Source: Asparagopsis taxiformis
Taxonomy: Eukaryota; Rhodophyta; Florideophyceae; Bonnemaisoniales; Bonnemaisoniaceae
NCBI GenBank assembly: GCA_030407315.1
Contig: JALQPE010001851.1
Location: 1 to 64,000, forward strand
Direction: 5' to 3'
DNA length: 64,000 nt
Part shown: positions 18,181 through 30,138 of the stretch, piece by piece
How positions within the stretch are numbered: position 1 is the stretch's first letter
Layout of the letters: every line of letters starts with the position of its first letter
The notes under the pieces: generated by a model
The model's database searches: none
What the model saw: only the letters and a program-made list of their open reading frames with translations
What the model was told of the DNA's origin: nothing
Translations under genes and position numbers: made by a program

Positions 18181-20202
18181 ATGGATCCCCCTACGCGCGA
18201 GCGATCGAACGCGCCGACCGAACCACCGCCAGTCGCGTCGCAAACGCACGCAGTCGACGCACTGGTCGCTTCACACATCCCTGACCCTACCGCTTCCCCG
18301 TGGCCGCCGCTACCGACGCAAGCGCTCGCGAGCATTGACGACGACGCGCAAACGTCCGACGATGGCGCCGCAACGAAGCGCGAGACCGAGTTCCGCGTTT
18401 CCGACGTGCACGCTACGCCGTCCGCAACGCTTCCGAGCTTGGTTCGACAAGTAGTGGACGAACCTACGTTCCAATGCATGCTCGAGGCAGAAGTCCGAGC
18501 GGCTGTGGACCGCGCCATCAAGGGCCAATCACGTGGATTGACGCAAGTCCACAACCTAATCGTCACTACGATGGACTCCCGCCAGGAGCACAATATTGAA
18601 CGCGCGAACGTCGCTGCGCGCGAAAACCGAACGCGAACCGCAGCGCGCGCGACTCCGACGAACTACGCGCGTAACGCGGATCCCGAAGGATGGCTGGAAC
18701 TGGCGCGCCAGGACCTGTCATTCGATGATCATCCGCGCTCGAATAGCGACGACGGACCCGCGCACCCCGGGCTGGTAGAGATCAAGCCGTTGAACGAGCT
18801 ATTCACGCGCGCGCTTTCGTACCGCACGTATCGCTTGCGAAATACGGACCGCGCGTTTAATCGGGAAATCGCGAGCGAATTGGCTAACACCGCGAAAATG
18901 GTGCGCCATTCGATGCAAGGAGAGAATTTAACGGGCACTGACGGAATCGCGGTACTATCGTTTCTGAAGTACTTCAAGAGCGCATGCGACGACACCGGCG
19001 TATCCGAAGGCGCAGCGCTGCCGATTCTCAAGTATTTCCTGGCCGACGAGGCGCGCGACACGTTCCAAACGTACGTGGGACGAACGTTCCGAGGAGCTCG
19101 CGCGGGCGTCGACTCGATTACGTGCTACGCGGAAGCCGTTCAGTGGCTCCTGCTAACCTATGCGCGCGAAGGCGACGTCGCGCAAGCGTATCGTGACGTG
19201 GCGCAACAAACGCAAGACCCGAAGGAAACCGAAACGCAATTCGCTACGCGATTACGACGACGAGCGCTGCGCTGCGGCGACGCGTTTAGCGAGCGAACGC
19301 TTGTTTCTATTTTCGTCGATGGTCTACGCCCCTACGCGCAACACCTCGTGCGGGACGCGCTGTCTCGTGACCCGCGGCGATACACCTTTCGAGAGCTAGT
19401 CTCTATGGCGCAGAGCCACGGGGACACGCACCGAGCGATGACGCCGACGACGAGCGCGCGACCGCTACTGCGACGAACGCCTGCGCTCTACGTAGACGAG
19501 GACGAGAAACCGATGATGCAAGCTCTGACCGTGGGGCACACCCCACCATCAGGCTTCTCATCGCCAAACGTCTCAACCTCCGCCGCGACACCGCACGCTC
19601 CGCGCGAACGGAAGTTCTCGACTCCGAGCCCCATGCGAAGTCCGACCTCGCTTGGCACTCCTTCGTCGAATTACCGCACGCCACGCTCGCGCGACGCCTC
19701 GCCCGCCGACCGCTCACGACGCACTGCGCATACCGACGACCGGGAACGCGAACGCGCGGGACCGTACACGGCGCACATACCGCGCGCGACTTACCCACCG
19801 CCTATCGTGAGGCAGACGGCACCGGCCGACACGTCTCGCACGGCAGCGTTCCGATGCCTGATATGCAGGAAGTTCGGGCAAGCAATGGTGAATTGCCCAC
19901 TGCTCTCGTCCGAGCAGCAGGCCGCGATTCGCGAAATGCATAGCCACGCGCGCCTAACGCCCGAAGAACTGAACCTGCAGCGTAACGTTCAGGTCTTCGA
20001 AGTCTCCGCACACGCCGACGCGAACGAGAGCGAGCGACAGCGCGTCGACGGCAACGAGCGAACGCGCGAAAACGAGGGCGCACGCGAGCGCGAGCGCGAA
20101 AACGATCGGACGCGCGAATACGACGCGCATGACAGCGAGCAGCTCACGCCCCACTCGGTTCGTTTTGCAGAAGACCCGGGAAACGCCTACGAGGAGCCGT
20201 AG
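18181..20202 (+). CDS. gag: Gag protein of chromovirus 2
   Basis: 673 residues from ATG at 18181. A Pro/Ala/Thr-rich N-terminus precedes the capsid domain (SYRTYRLRNTDRAFNREIAS, then TLVSIFVDGLRPYAQHLVRD), which aligns with the gag of chromovirus 1. The knuckle CLICRKFGQAMVNC keeps three cysteines, but its histidine is replaced by Gln, so zinc binding would be impaired unless this is a sequence error (CAC/CAT to CAA). The C-terminus is very rich in Glu and Arg. It ends 26 nt before the pol ATG. Confidence 0.9.
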   Translation: MDPPTRERSNAPTEPPPVASQTHAVDALVASHIPDPTASPWPPLPTQALASIDDDAQTSDDGAATKRETEFRVSDVHATPSATLPSLVRQVVDEPTFQCMLEAEVRAAVDRAIKGQSRGLTQVHNLIVTTMDSRQEHNIERANVAARENRTRTAARATPTNYARNADPEGWLELARQDLSFDDHPRSNSDDGPAHPGLVEIKPLNELFTRALSYRTYRLRNTDRAFNREIASELANTAKMVRHSMQGENLTGTDGIAVLSFLKYFKSACDDTGVSEGAALPILKYFLADEARDTFQTYVGRTFRGARAGVDSITCYAEAVQWLLLTYAREGDVAQAYRDVAQQTQDPKETETQFATRLRRRALRCGDAFSERTLVSIFVDGLRPYAQHLVRDALSRDPRRYTFRELVSMAQSHGDTHRAMTPTTSARPLLRRTPALYVDEDEKPMMQALTVGHTPPSGFSSPNVSTSAATPHAPRERKFSTPSPMRSPTSLGTPSSNYRTPRSRDASPADRSRRTAHTDDRERERAGPYTAHIPRATYPPPIVRQTAPADTSRTAAFRCLICRKFGQAMVNCPLLSSEQQAAIREMHSHARLTPEELNLQRNVQVFEVSAHADANESERQRVDGNERTRENEGARERERENDRTREYDAHDSEQLTPHSVRFAEDPGNAYEEP

Positions 20203-20228
20203 CGGGTGGGCCGGCTCCTCCTCACTCA

Positions 20229-23200
20229 ATGGATACGCGACGCGCGACGACGCAACCACCGCGCGAAAAACCGCCTCCGTTACCACCCGAAACAGTGGTC
20301 CTGTTTCAGACCCCTACCGCGAACTACAAACTCGAGACCCGCGTCGGGTATAATCAACGCACGGCCACCGCGGTGACCGCCGTGCTTGATACTGGCGCAG
20401 GCCCGAGCCTCATTCGCGAAAACGTACTAGGCGCCGACTGGAAGCACCACGCTACGCCGCCGACGCTGCGCTGCGCGATTATCGACGCGAACGGACGACG
20501 CCTCGCGCCAAACGCGTCGCTGCGACTTAGCGTTTTTCTAGGTGCCCGAGCGCATCTCCAAACCTTTTTGGTGATGCCACGCTTATCCGTCCCATGTATC
20601 TTGGGAGCGGACTTCATCGACCGCGTAGTCGAAATTATCTACACTGGACCGCAGCGCGCGTTGCGAACCCGCTATGGCGACCACGTCCCGATGCTTCCGC
20701 GTACGCCGACGAAACCGCGCCGCGCGCCGACCGCGAAGACGACCCGACCCACAAGCTTCGCGCCTATTCGCGCTGCGCGCCGCACATCGATTCCGCCGAA
20801 CGCGACGCGAGCGATCGACGTTACCACGAGCGCTGAAGGGCGCTGCATCGTAGTCCCGCGACTAACCTCTACGCGCAGAAACTACTCCGTTTAACCAACG
20901 GGGAGACGATGGTTCGAAGGAATGTACCCTTCCGAGTACAGGTACACAACGCTGGCACTCGTCTACAAGTATTGCCCAAAGGCATGAAGGTAGGCACCGC
21001 CGTGCCCAACCCCGTGGGGTGTCTACAAGTCGCTCAAGAAGCGCCGGACCCGCAAGACCGACCGCCCGACGACGCGACGCGACGCAACGTTACGACACCG
21101 CCGGACCCGCGCGAGACCGACGAAATTGCGAGCGCGACGCCGCCTTGGGAAGAACTCTTACGCGCGACGCTACGCGACGAGCGAGTAGACGACGACCTGC
21201 ACGCGGAAATTATCGAGATGCTACGAAAGCATGAGCGCATGTGGAGCGGCACGCTGGGAGCCATTCACGCGACGGAGCACCGCATCGAGCTGGTTCCGGG
21301 GGCGACCCCCGTGAACCAACCGCCGTATCGCCCCGGACATGCGTCGCGCGAAATTATCCGTACGCAAGTGGAGAAGATGCTCCGCGCTGGAGTAATCGAA
21401 CCCGCTACGTCGGAATGGGCGAGCCCGGTCGTGGTCGTGCCTAAGAAGGACGGGACCTCCCGCTTCTGCATCGACTACCGCCGCTTGAACGCCGCCACCG
21501 TGAAGGACGCGTACCCGATTCCGCGCATGGACGATTGCGTCGATTCGCTCGGTAACGCGACAGTTTTCACGACGCTGGACTGCAACTCGGGATACTGGCA
21601 AATCCCAGTGGCGCACGCCGACCGCGATAAGACTACGTTTACGTCGCACGTCGGTACGTACCGCTTTCGCCGCATGCCTTTCGGACTTTCGAACGCGCCC
21701 GCGACGTTTCAGCGCGCGCTCGACATTTTGCTCGCGAACGTGAAGTGGCAACATTGCCTTGTCTACCTGGATGACGTAATCATCTTCTCCGCCGACGTAA
21801 ACGCGCACGTGCACCACGTCGACGAGATACTGGGAATCCTCGGACGCGCAGGCGTTTCGCTGAAATTCGCGAAGACCGAGTTCTTCAAGCGCTCGGTGGA
21901 CTACCTGGGACATACTATTTCGCCTGGGAAGCTCTCCGTACCGACGACGAAGTGCGACGCGCTGCGCGATGCGACGTACCCGACGACGAAGACGCAGCTG
22001 CGAAGTTTCCTAGGAACTTGCAACGTATACCGCCGATTCGTCGAAAAATTCGCGTTCGTCGCGGCGCCGCTTACGCAGTTGCTAAAGAAGGACCAAGGAG
22101 ACAACTTACCCGCGCCGACGCCGGAGCAAACGCGCGCGTTCGAATCATTGCGACAAGCGATGTTTTCTCCGCCAATCCTCCGTCTACCGCGCGAAGGACA
22201 CCCGTATGTGCTCGATACAGACGCGTCGCAAGGGCAAATCGGATGCGCGCTACTTCAGCTAGACGCGGACGACGACGTACTACATCCAGTCGGATACTGG
22301 TCGCGCACGCTTAACGACGCGGAGCGCAACTATTCGACAACGGAACGCGAATGCCTCGCGGTCGTATGGGCAGTTTTGCTATTACGCGCATATTTGGAAG
22401 GACGGAAGTTCACGGTTCGCACCGACCATAATTCGTTGCGTTGGATCCTGAACATGACGTCCGCGGAAGGACGACTCGCGCGCTGGAGATTGCGACTCGC
22501 CGAGTTCGAATTCGACGTCGAATACAAGAAGGGAAAACGCCACGTTATCGCCGACGCGCTCTCGCGAATGGCCACGCGAAGCTGCGACGAGACGGAAATA
22601 CCGGATGAGATACCCTGCTTCGGCGCCGCGAACATCATCGAACCGCACGCGAACGCATACGACCGAACCGACGCTGCGCTACTATGCGACTACGCAGAAT
22701 ACTACCCGAGCTTGGCCTGCCTATTGGCAACTCGGTCGTGTATCGAGCCGCCCGTATCCACTGACGAGTGGATTCGCGAACAGGCGACGGACGAATTCTG
22801 CCAGAACGCGAAACGCGACGTCGAAACCGCGCCGCGATCGCGCTTCCATCTGTCCCCCGACGGGATACTCATGAGGACCGCCCCGCTCGACGACGCGACG
22901 CAGATAGTTGTGCCCGAAGCGATAAAAGGACGTATTCTGCGAGCGAACCATTACGCGGTAACTGCAGGACACCCGGGCGCGCGACGCATGTACGACGCAA
23001 TTCGACGCGCGTATTACTGGCCGATGATGAGCGTAGACGTCTACACCACGGTGAGACAATGCGATGCGTGCGCGCGCAACCGCGTTACGCAATATCGCCA
23101 TACGAACGCCCTGAAGCTATTCCCCGCTACGCGCCCGCTCGAAGACGTCGCTATCGATATTCTGGGACCGCTGCCCGAGACCCCGCGCCAACGCCGCTTC

Positions 23201-24451
23201 GTACTCGTAATCGCCGATCGCTACAGCAAGCTCTGTCGACTCATTGCGCTCGGACGCGTATCCGCGCTCGCCGTCGCAAAAGCGTTTTGCCGAGATTGGG
23301 TCTTCGTTTACGGACCGCCGCGCACGCTACTTTCAGATAACGGACCGCAGTTCCGCTCGAAGCTGTTTCAGGAAACGTGCGCGCTAATGGGAACGCGTAA
23401 CATCTTCACGACTACCTATCACCCGCAGTCGAACGGGCAGGTCGAGCGCATGAACCGTACCATCGTCGCGACGCTGCGCCACTACGTCGACGAAGAGCGA
23501 AAAAATTGGGACGAGCACCTAGACGCGCTGGCGTACGCATACAACCGCGCGATACACCGCTCGACGAATACGTCGCCGTTCGAACTTACGCTCACGCGCT
23601 ACCCCGTATCGCTGGGGACGGAGCAGGTCGACACGATTCGCAGCACGCCGTTCCTCCGCATGGAGTTTCTCGCGAAGCTATCCGACGCGTACGTGCGCGC
23701 CGCGAACGCGTTGAAGAAAGCGCAAGCGAGATACAAACGCGACTTCGACCGCGGCTCACGCGCGGTGAACAAAAGCATCAAGGTTGGCGACCAAGTATAT
23801 CTGGACACTCGCGCGGGAGCGACGACGCGAACGCAGCGCGACGACGGAGCGCGCCCTTCGAAGTTGGACTATCCCGTGTCGGGACCCTTCCCGGTCACAA
23901 GCTGCCGCGGGCACACTTACGAAATCATAATCGACGGCGTGCCCGAACTCGTCAGCTCCGACCGTATTCGCCTAGCACCGCGCAACGCGACGCGCGCGCC
24001 GGTTACGCCAAGCGGCGAAGAAGGGGGGACGGACGCGGAGGACACAAGCGACGCAGCGCGACGTGACGAACGCGTACTCGATGACGCACGCAAGGTCAAT
24101 CCTGAAGCAGGATATGGGACGCGGGAGTTCATGATTGACAAATTGACGGCTGAAGGTGTCGACGACACCGGAGCGCCCGTATTCCGTGTACGCTGGAAGG
24201 GCTTCTCTCCGCGCGACGACACTTGGGAGCCCGAAAGTTCGTTACCCGCGCCCATCGTTGCCCGTTTCCGCCGCGACCGCGGACGCTCCGCCTCTGAAAA
24301 CACTGCGCGCAACACCGAGATTGACGCCACGTCACCGCGCAATCGTAGAAAGCAACCGGCACGCGGCGACGCCCCACGTATAACGCCACCTAGCCGCGCG
24401 AGCGCGCGCATCGCGAGTCGACGAACGCCTTCGCATGCACCGCGCAACTGA
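20229..24451 (+). CDS. pol: Pol polyprotein of chromovirus 2 (one frame change)
   Basis: The first frame (20229-20894) holds the aspartic protease (VLDTGAG, CILGADF). The second (in frame from about 20868 to 24451) holds RT (FCIDYRRLNAATVKDAYPIP, VYLDDVI), RNase H (LDTDASQGQIG, RTDHNSLRWI), integrase (HHCC finger ending CDACARN, IDILGPL, LSDNGPQF, GQVERMNR), GPF module (VSGPFPV) and chromodomain (EFMIDKLT, FRVRWKGF, DDTWEP). A single-base shift near 20865 splits protease from RT. All catalytic residues are present on either side, and the LTRs are identical where visible, so the shift is either very recent or a sequence error. Confidence 0.9.
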
Positions 24452-24589
24452 CGCGCGGAACGGGGCTGAACACCCCAGTTACGCCCAGCGGAACCGACGC
24501 GTAGATAAACACGCGGGCCAAGCCTCCCATCGCCACCTGTCGTCGCACGCCGCGCAGCTGCGCCACCGTTTGCCACGCAATTGCTTCCA

Positions 24590-25012
24590 TCGTATGCCGC
24601 GCAACCGTTCGACGCAACGCGACCGCGCTTGACCGACGCCACGCAATCGCGTTCATCTTTTGCCGCGCAATCGCCAAGCGTCACATCGCCGCGCTACCAC
24701 GCAATCGTTGTCACCGCGCAACCGTCGCCTGTCGTTGCACGCCGCGCAACCGCGCCATCGCTACTACGCAGCCGTTGTTGCTACGCCCTCGCCGCATGTC
24801 GCCCTCGCCACGCAATCGTTTTCACCGCGCAACCGTCGCTTGTCGTTTTCGCCGCGCAACCGCGCCACCGTATGCCGCGCAACCGTTCGACGCAACGCGA
24901 CCACACCCGACCGACGCCACGCAATCGTGTTCGTCTTTCGCCGCGCAATCGCCAAGCGTCGCATCGCCGCGCTACCACGCAATCGTCGTCACCGCACAAC
25001 CGTCGCATTCCA
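24590..25012. repeat. Imperfect direct repeats rich in CCGCGCAAYCG
   Basis: A segment of about 140 bp starting with TATGCCGCGCAACCGTTCG near 24593 recurs near 24870 with high identity. Shorter units of CACGCAATCGT and CCGCGCAACCG occur throughout. Confidence 0.7.
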
Positions 25013-25544
25013 CCGTCCGTCTTCCGCTCCTGCACGAACCCAAGCGGCAACCGTAGCCGGGAGTCCATGTGCCGTTCGCTTCCCATCCCCCATGCCGACA
25101 ACGCCAGAATCTCCAGGAGTGGGCACGCCCGACAGCGCAATTACGCGTGAAAAAGGGAGGCGCGCACACCGGATTGGTCGTTGCGGGGGAGGGATTGGCC
25201 CATACAGCATGGCCATTTACGGGGCTGGAAGATTATAGGCCGAAAAACGAGCCGAGGCCGGGGCAGGCCAAAAATGGACGGCGCCGATCTGCCCCGACGC
25301 CGTGGCGAGATGCTTCCTGATGGCACCCCCGGATTGGCTGTTCACATACGCGCGCACGCGACGAACCATACGGGTGGCAGGGAACGACGCAGAATACCAG
25401 CAAGCGAAAGCCTCCGCTGGAAAGGGGGATGCCACCCACACGCCCATCCTCTTCGTCCAGGAAGGCCATGGCGAACCCCAAACCTCCGGGGGCGGGAACC
25501 CACCTAGACGCTCGCTAAAAACCAGAGCATTAGAAACCCAGCCC

Positions 25545-25690
25545 CCGAAGCGCGAACGAGAAGCGACGAAGCGCGAACGAAACGAGACGAAGCGCGAACG
25601 AGACGCGACGAAGCGCGAACGAAACGAGACGAAGCGCGAACGAAACGCGACGAAGCGCGAACGAAACGCGACGAAACGCGGACGAAACGC
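25545..25690. repeat. 21-bp minisatellite (GAAGCGCGAACGAAACGAGAC-type)
   Basis: About six to seven tandem units starting GAAGCGCGAACGA with small variants, decaying to shorter GAAACGCG units until about 25740. Read on the plus strand the units would encode a 7-residue Lys-Arg-Glu-Arg repeat, but no start or context supports translation. Confidence 0.75.
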
Positions 25691-26167
25691 GGACGAAACG
25701 CGACGAAGCGCGACGAAACGCGAAGCGAAAAAGCGAACGAAAACGCGACGAACGCGCGACGATAAGCACGACGAGAACGCGCCCGTTCTATATGCCTACC
25801 GGCCAGCAGCTCTATCCCCCTCTCTCCCGCCTCGCCCTACGCGACCCCAACCGCGTCGCTCGCGAATCCCGAGCGTCGACGCGGTCACTGGGCAAACACC
25901 GCTTCAAGCGGCGACTCGCGCGACGAAACTCGCACCGAACCGTGGCTAGTAGCTCCCCGACCGGACGTCCGCACGGCACTCCGAGGAGCCGCTGGACGCA
26001 GCGGCAGTCGCGCGCGGTACACCGTCGCGCCTACGCATGCGCCGCAAACGCAATTCGCGCCGCGCGTACGAAAGGAAGGATGGCCAAGGCGAAGTTAACA
26101 AAACACAAGAGGTTTAATCAAGGGAGTAGAATGGACTACCGGCTAGCCCGGATGTGGACGAAGAAGC

Positions 26168-28980
26168 TCACTCAAGTGCGTTATCCTCGCGGCGCGTGCG
26201 TCGGCTCGAAGAACTGCCCGTTGCGCCGCGCGCGCGAGCACGACTTGAAGCCGTGTCTGCTTGGTGATTGCGTCGTCGCTCGGAGTTCAGCACGCGCACG
26301 ACGCGCCCGTCTTGCACGCCGAGACGCAAGGGAGGAACGCCGGGACGTGCAGCCGCTGCGGCCGCCGCGCGAGTGCGAGTCGTTGGACGCGCACCTCCGC
26401 GACCAGCCCCGTCGCTTCCCACCGCGACCGATGCATCACCTCCCCCTTCCGCTCCCTCGTTAAGACCGCTGACCGACTGCGTCTCGCTGTTAGACACCAC
26501 CCCCGCCAAGGACGTTTCGGGCGACCGCTGCACTAAGCCAACGATATCATTCAGCGTCGTGCCGAGGCGATGCGTGCGTTCGATCGTATCCTGGATCCTA
26601 CGAACGGTCTCTCGTTCACGCGCAGTATATACCCGACGCACCGCAGCAACACGCTCCGCGCCCCGTTGACGTTCGCCCGCGAGATTCGCTTCGACATCGC
26701 TAAGCGCGCGTTCCGCCCGTTCCTGCGCCGAAGTAGCAGCCTCGCAACGTTCTTGGAGGGTCGTGATCATCGCGCGATTGCCGCTGGCAGCCCGTTCGTA
26801 ATTCGCCACGCGTTCTTGCAAGTCGCCGATGTCCTTGTGCATCCGCTCGATCCGCGTCGCATCTTCCCCGGCCTTGCGCTCTAACGTCGCCTCGCGTCCA
26901 GCCGCGTCCTTAAGTGTTTTTCAGCCTCGTGCACGAGACTCACCGCTTCGTCGCGCGTTGCGTTCGCTTTGCTAAGGCGCGCCGCAGCGTCGTCGCGCGC
27001 TTGCGCAATCGTCGTCACCCGTGCCACCGCCTCGTCACGGCTCTGCTCGACCGACGCCAGACGCGCCAGCGCTTCGCTGCGGCCCTCCACGGCGGAAGCC
27101 ATTCGCGCCAAAGCGTCGTCGCGAGCTCCTTCGAGCAACGCCACGCGCGCCAACGCCTCTTCCCGGCCCTTTTCGGCGGCGGCAAGCTGGCCCCGCAACA
27201 CGTTCGCGTCTGATTCGGCCAAAACAGCACCCGCCTCGTTGACAGCGGTCGCCGCGTCACTTGCCGCTACGTTATCAGCCGTTGCCTCGCCTGCGCCCGT
27301 GCGGCTGCCCGCAGCAGCACCGTCACCTGCGCCGCTTTTCGCCGCGCTGCTGACCGCCGCCCCGCCGTCGCCCGCACTGCTGGACGCCGCAGCCCCGCCG
27401 TGCCCGGAAGACGCCGCTTTCAAGGCCTGCAACTCGTTGTAAACCTTCACGTACTCCGCGCGCAGCGCCGCGTCGAGTCGCTCGACGTCGATAGGAGCGC
27501 GCGGTGGCTCGGAGAAAAGAGAATACCGGCCGTCTCGGAAGCGCCGACGCTCGATCGCCAACAACGCCGCCATGCCAAGGTACTGCGCATACTCGCACGA
27601 ATCGGTCGCGCGCATAACGTGCAGTTCGTTAGTTGATAGCGCGGATAACACGGCATCAACGGTAACGACATCGCGCGCTTCTAAATTCGCAAACGCGTCG
27701 CGCGACGGATTGCGCGGCGACTTGAGAAGGAGATGTGGAATTTCAGTATGCCGGTGAACGCCAAGCGAACCATGCGCCCAGTCGACGACGCCGCGCTCCG
27801 CGCTCCAGGGCAACCATTGCCCGCCCTCCTTGAAGTCCATGCCAGGCGCGAGATCGAAAACCGGAGTTTCGTCCCACGCGCACGCGCGATGCTCCGTCAG
27901 GAGACTCTCGAGGTGCGCCGTCGTATACGTTCCGCCCCGCACGATCGCCGAAACGCCGACGCGCTCGATTCCCGCGATCAGTTTTTCGTTTAAGCGCAAG
28001 AAGCGGCGCTCGACGTAAGCGACGTGAAGCCACGCGGCGGCAACCATCACCACCCACTCGCTCAGAGCAATAGCCCAGAAATACGAACGGGCCTCGACCG
28101 GAACGTCGCGCCCGAGCAGTACCGACGGCGCGTAATGGAACACGCAGGGAAGCGGCACCGACAACGAGTCGGGCGCTTCCGGCCAATCGCGCGCATCGTA
28201 ACGCGGGAAGAAAGCGGCGACGCGGTCATCAGGAAACTCGCGAAATTAGATATCGCGATACGTAACGAAGTAGCCCGACGTGCGCCGCAAACGCAACTCG
28301 CGCCGCGCTTCCGGGCGCATATCCGCGTTCAGGAACCATGGCACGCTCGCCTCCCCTTCGTGCTCGACGTCGTTCCACGGAACGCCGCCGTCAAGTAAGA
28401 AGCCCGCACTGGGCGCCGCGGCCCATGGATCGACTCGCGCAAATTCGTCGCGACGCATCACGCGCAACCGAGCCAAGTGGCGTACGAGTCATTCGTCGGC
28501 TTCGTCTTCGAGAAAATACGCGTCGCACGGTAAGTTCGCGGGGACCGCCAAATCGCACAACGCCGATTCGCGCCGCGCGTCCCACACCGCTTGCGCATCC
28601 TTATGGCCGGGTAACACGGCATAGCGTGACACATCAGCGATGTGCGTCCACTGGAAGCGCTGCGGGTAGAAGTGGCGACGGCCCAATTCCGCCCACGTCG
28701 GCATAGGGCGTGGCATGAAACGGAACGCGATCGGGTCGTCGTAGCGCGCGCGCGGAATCGACTCGGGAGCGTCTTGCGCGGCCGACGGAAGCGAAACGGA
28801 CGCAGGCGCAGGAACCGAACGAAGCGGGACGCCGCTCCCAGAACGCGCAGCGGATGCAGAAGTTGGAGTCGCGGTCGCATCCACCGTAGCGACAACGTCA
28901 GACGACGCGACGACGCCACTGCCGCCACGGCCGCTCGCGGTTACGGGTACGGTTGAGGAGGATGCTTGCGCCATGGACAT
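26168..28980 (-). pseudogene. Opposite-strand accessory gene of chromovirus 2 (two stops, one frameshift)
   Basis: It starts at ATG 28980 (MSMAQASSST), just inside the PPT and opposite to gag-pol. One frame runs to 26881 and is interrupted by an in-frame TGA (28489-28491) and TAA (28246-28248). The coding trace then moves to another frame (to 26168) after an A-run near 26915-26920. It parallels the chromovirus 1 protein: RRxE...LPCDAYF against RRTE...CPVDTY, SAGFLLDG against DAGFFPAP, SEWVVMVAAAWLHV against TEWVCRYVTTWLEV, then an Ala-rich coiled coil and a basic Arg/Ser tail. No enzyme motif is recognised. Conservation of strand, position and architecture across two divergent elements argues that it is an element gene. 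Confidence 0.65.
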
Positions 28981-29321
28981 GTAATAGGGACTCTCCGGGC
29001 TTGAAAGAGAAGGGAACGCGATGCGCGCAGGGCGAGGAGACGCGTTCGTGGGCGTTGACGGTCGTCGCGAGGCGCAGCGCCGGCGCGAGGCCAACTTGGC
29101 AGAGCGTTATCATCGCGCGACATCACGAAGCGCGAGCGCGTGTGGCGTTAACGGAGCGAACGCACGCGGGATGGAGAAGAGGGATGGAATAGAGACAGAA
29201 GGATGGAAGAGAAGTAGAAGGATGGAAGAGAAGAAGAAGATTGGAAGAGGAGAACAAGACAGAAGAGAGCTGAAGGTGTGCACAAGAACGTTACGCGCGA
29301 GGACGCGCTGTGAAGTTAGTC
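28981..29321. other. Spacer between opposite-strand gene start and PPT of chromovirus 2
   Basis: No gene seen. It presumably holds the promoter of the opposite-strand gene. A GATGGAAGAGAAG purine-rich run occurs at about 29170-29265. Confidence 0.35.
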
Positions 29322-29329
29322 GGGGGGAG
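29322..29329 (+). promoter_or_regulatory. Polypurine tract of chromovirus 2
   Basis: GGGGGGAG directly precedes TGTGGCGC, the inferred 3' LTR start. This fixes the LTR length at 809 bp, close to the 832-835 bp of chromovirus 1. Confidence 0.65.
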
Positions 29330-30138
29330 TGTGGCGCAATTTAAGGTGGTCGATGGAACCGATGCGAGCGCGCGCGTTTACGTTAGTCCGCAAGCATCCG
29401 TTGGAGTTAGTTTAGTAAGCGAGCGTACGCGGGGCGTCTTGATTACGTGTCACGGAGCGTCAATGCGAGCGCGTGCGCGCGTACGTTGCCACGAAACCGC
29501 GAGCCGCGCCACGTGTAGCGATTTCCGCGAATTTCCCTTTATTTCCCTTTTTTGGGTTTTTTATGACGAAAGTCTTTTTCCCAAATATTTCCCCTTTTTG
29601 CGTGCGAGCGTGCGGCCGCCGCCGGCCGGCCACACAAGGACAGCCTGTCCCAAGTAAGTTAGCTATTAGTGGTCGCATGGCTTCGCACCCTACCAATAAA
29701 CAGTCAGCACTTTCGCAGCTACGAGTTAAGCGTTGAGCGCGTCGCGAGGACCGATTGCGTTACAACGTTGCGTGCGGATTGCTCACGATCGCCGACGTAC
29801 GTGCGCGCGCGCCACGTTTACCGACCGTCGAATTGCGTCGCACCGCGAGACCGCGCGTTGCGTCGCCTACCGCTAGGCCAGGGATTTACGACCCCTGCGT
29901 GGATCGTGTTGAGCTCGAGTTTACTCGGTGATCTCACCCTGAGATCACGGCTTGCGCCGGCCCGCGAATCCCGTGTTGCGATCGACCCTGTGCGTTCCGC
30001 CGTTGTACCACCCGATCGCCTCCGCGACCGAGCGACGTGCGAAACGCAAGTTCACGAGCGCGTTATGGTTCAACACGCCCTGACAGGGCAAGCGATTCTA
30101 GAACTCTCTTAGTGACCGCCATCCCGGCTGGTCCTACA
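29330..30138 (+). repeat. 3' LTR of chromovirus 2 (complete)
   Basis: Begins TGTGGCGC after the PPT and ends GTCCTACA, so it is TG...CA. Its last 436 bp match 17168-17603. The first ~373 bp have no partner in the window because chromovirus 1 interrupted the other LTR. Confidence 0.8.

Larger units (their letters stand above)
24452..26167. other. Repeat-rich spacer between pol and opposite-strand gene of chromovirus 2
   Basis: No supported gene. It contains the CCGCGCAA-rich direct repeats and the 21-bp minisatellite listed separately. Several long open frames here are by-products of CG-rich, stop-poor sequence. Confidence 0.5.
17168..30138 (+). mobile_element. Chromovirus 2: Ty3/gypsy LTR retrotransposon, left LTR split by chromovirus 1
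   Basis: Plus-strand order: partial 5' LTR (17168-17603), PBS, gag, pol with chromodomain, repeat-rich spacer, opposite-strand gene, PPT, 3' LTR (29330-30138). The visible 436 bp of the left LTR match the end of the right LTR at equal length and, as far as I can see, identically. The missing first ~373 bp should lie left of chromovirus 1, outside the window. The element is extremely rich in CG and CGCG, unlike its neighbours. Its right edge joins gypsy-3 RT sequence at 30139. Confidence 0.9.

Noticed and set aside
21221..24684. Long minus-strand frames opposite pol of chromovirus 2
   Set aside because: By-products of Arg/Ala-rich, stop-poor CGCG coding; no matching frames in chromovirus 1 pol.
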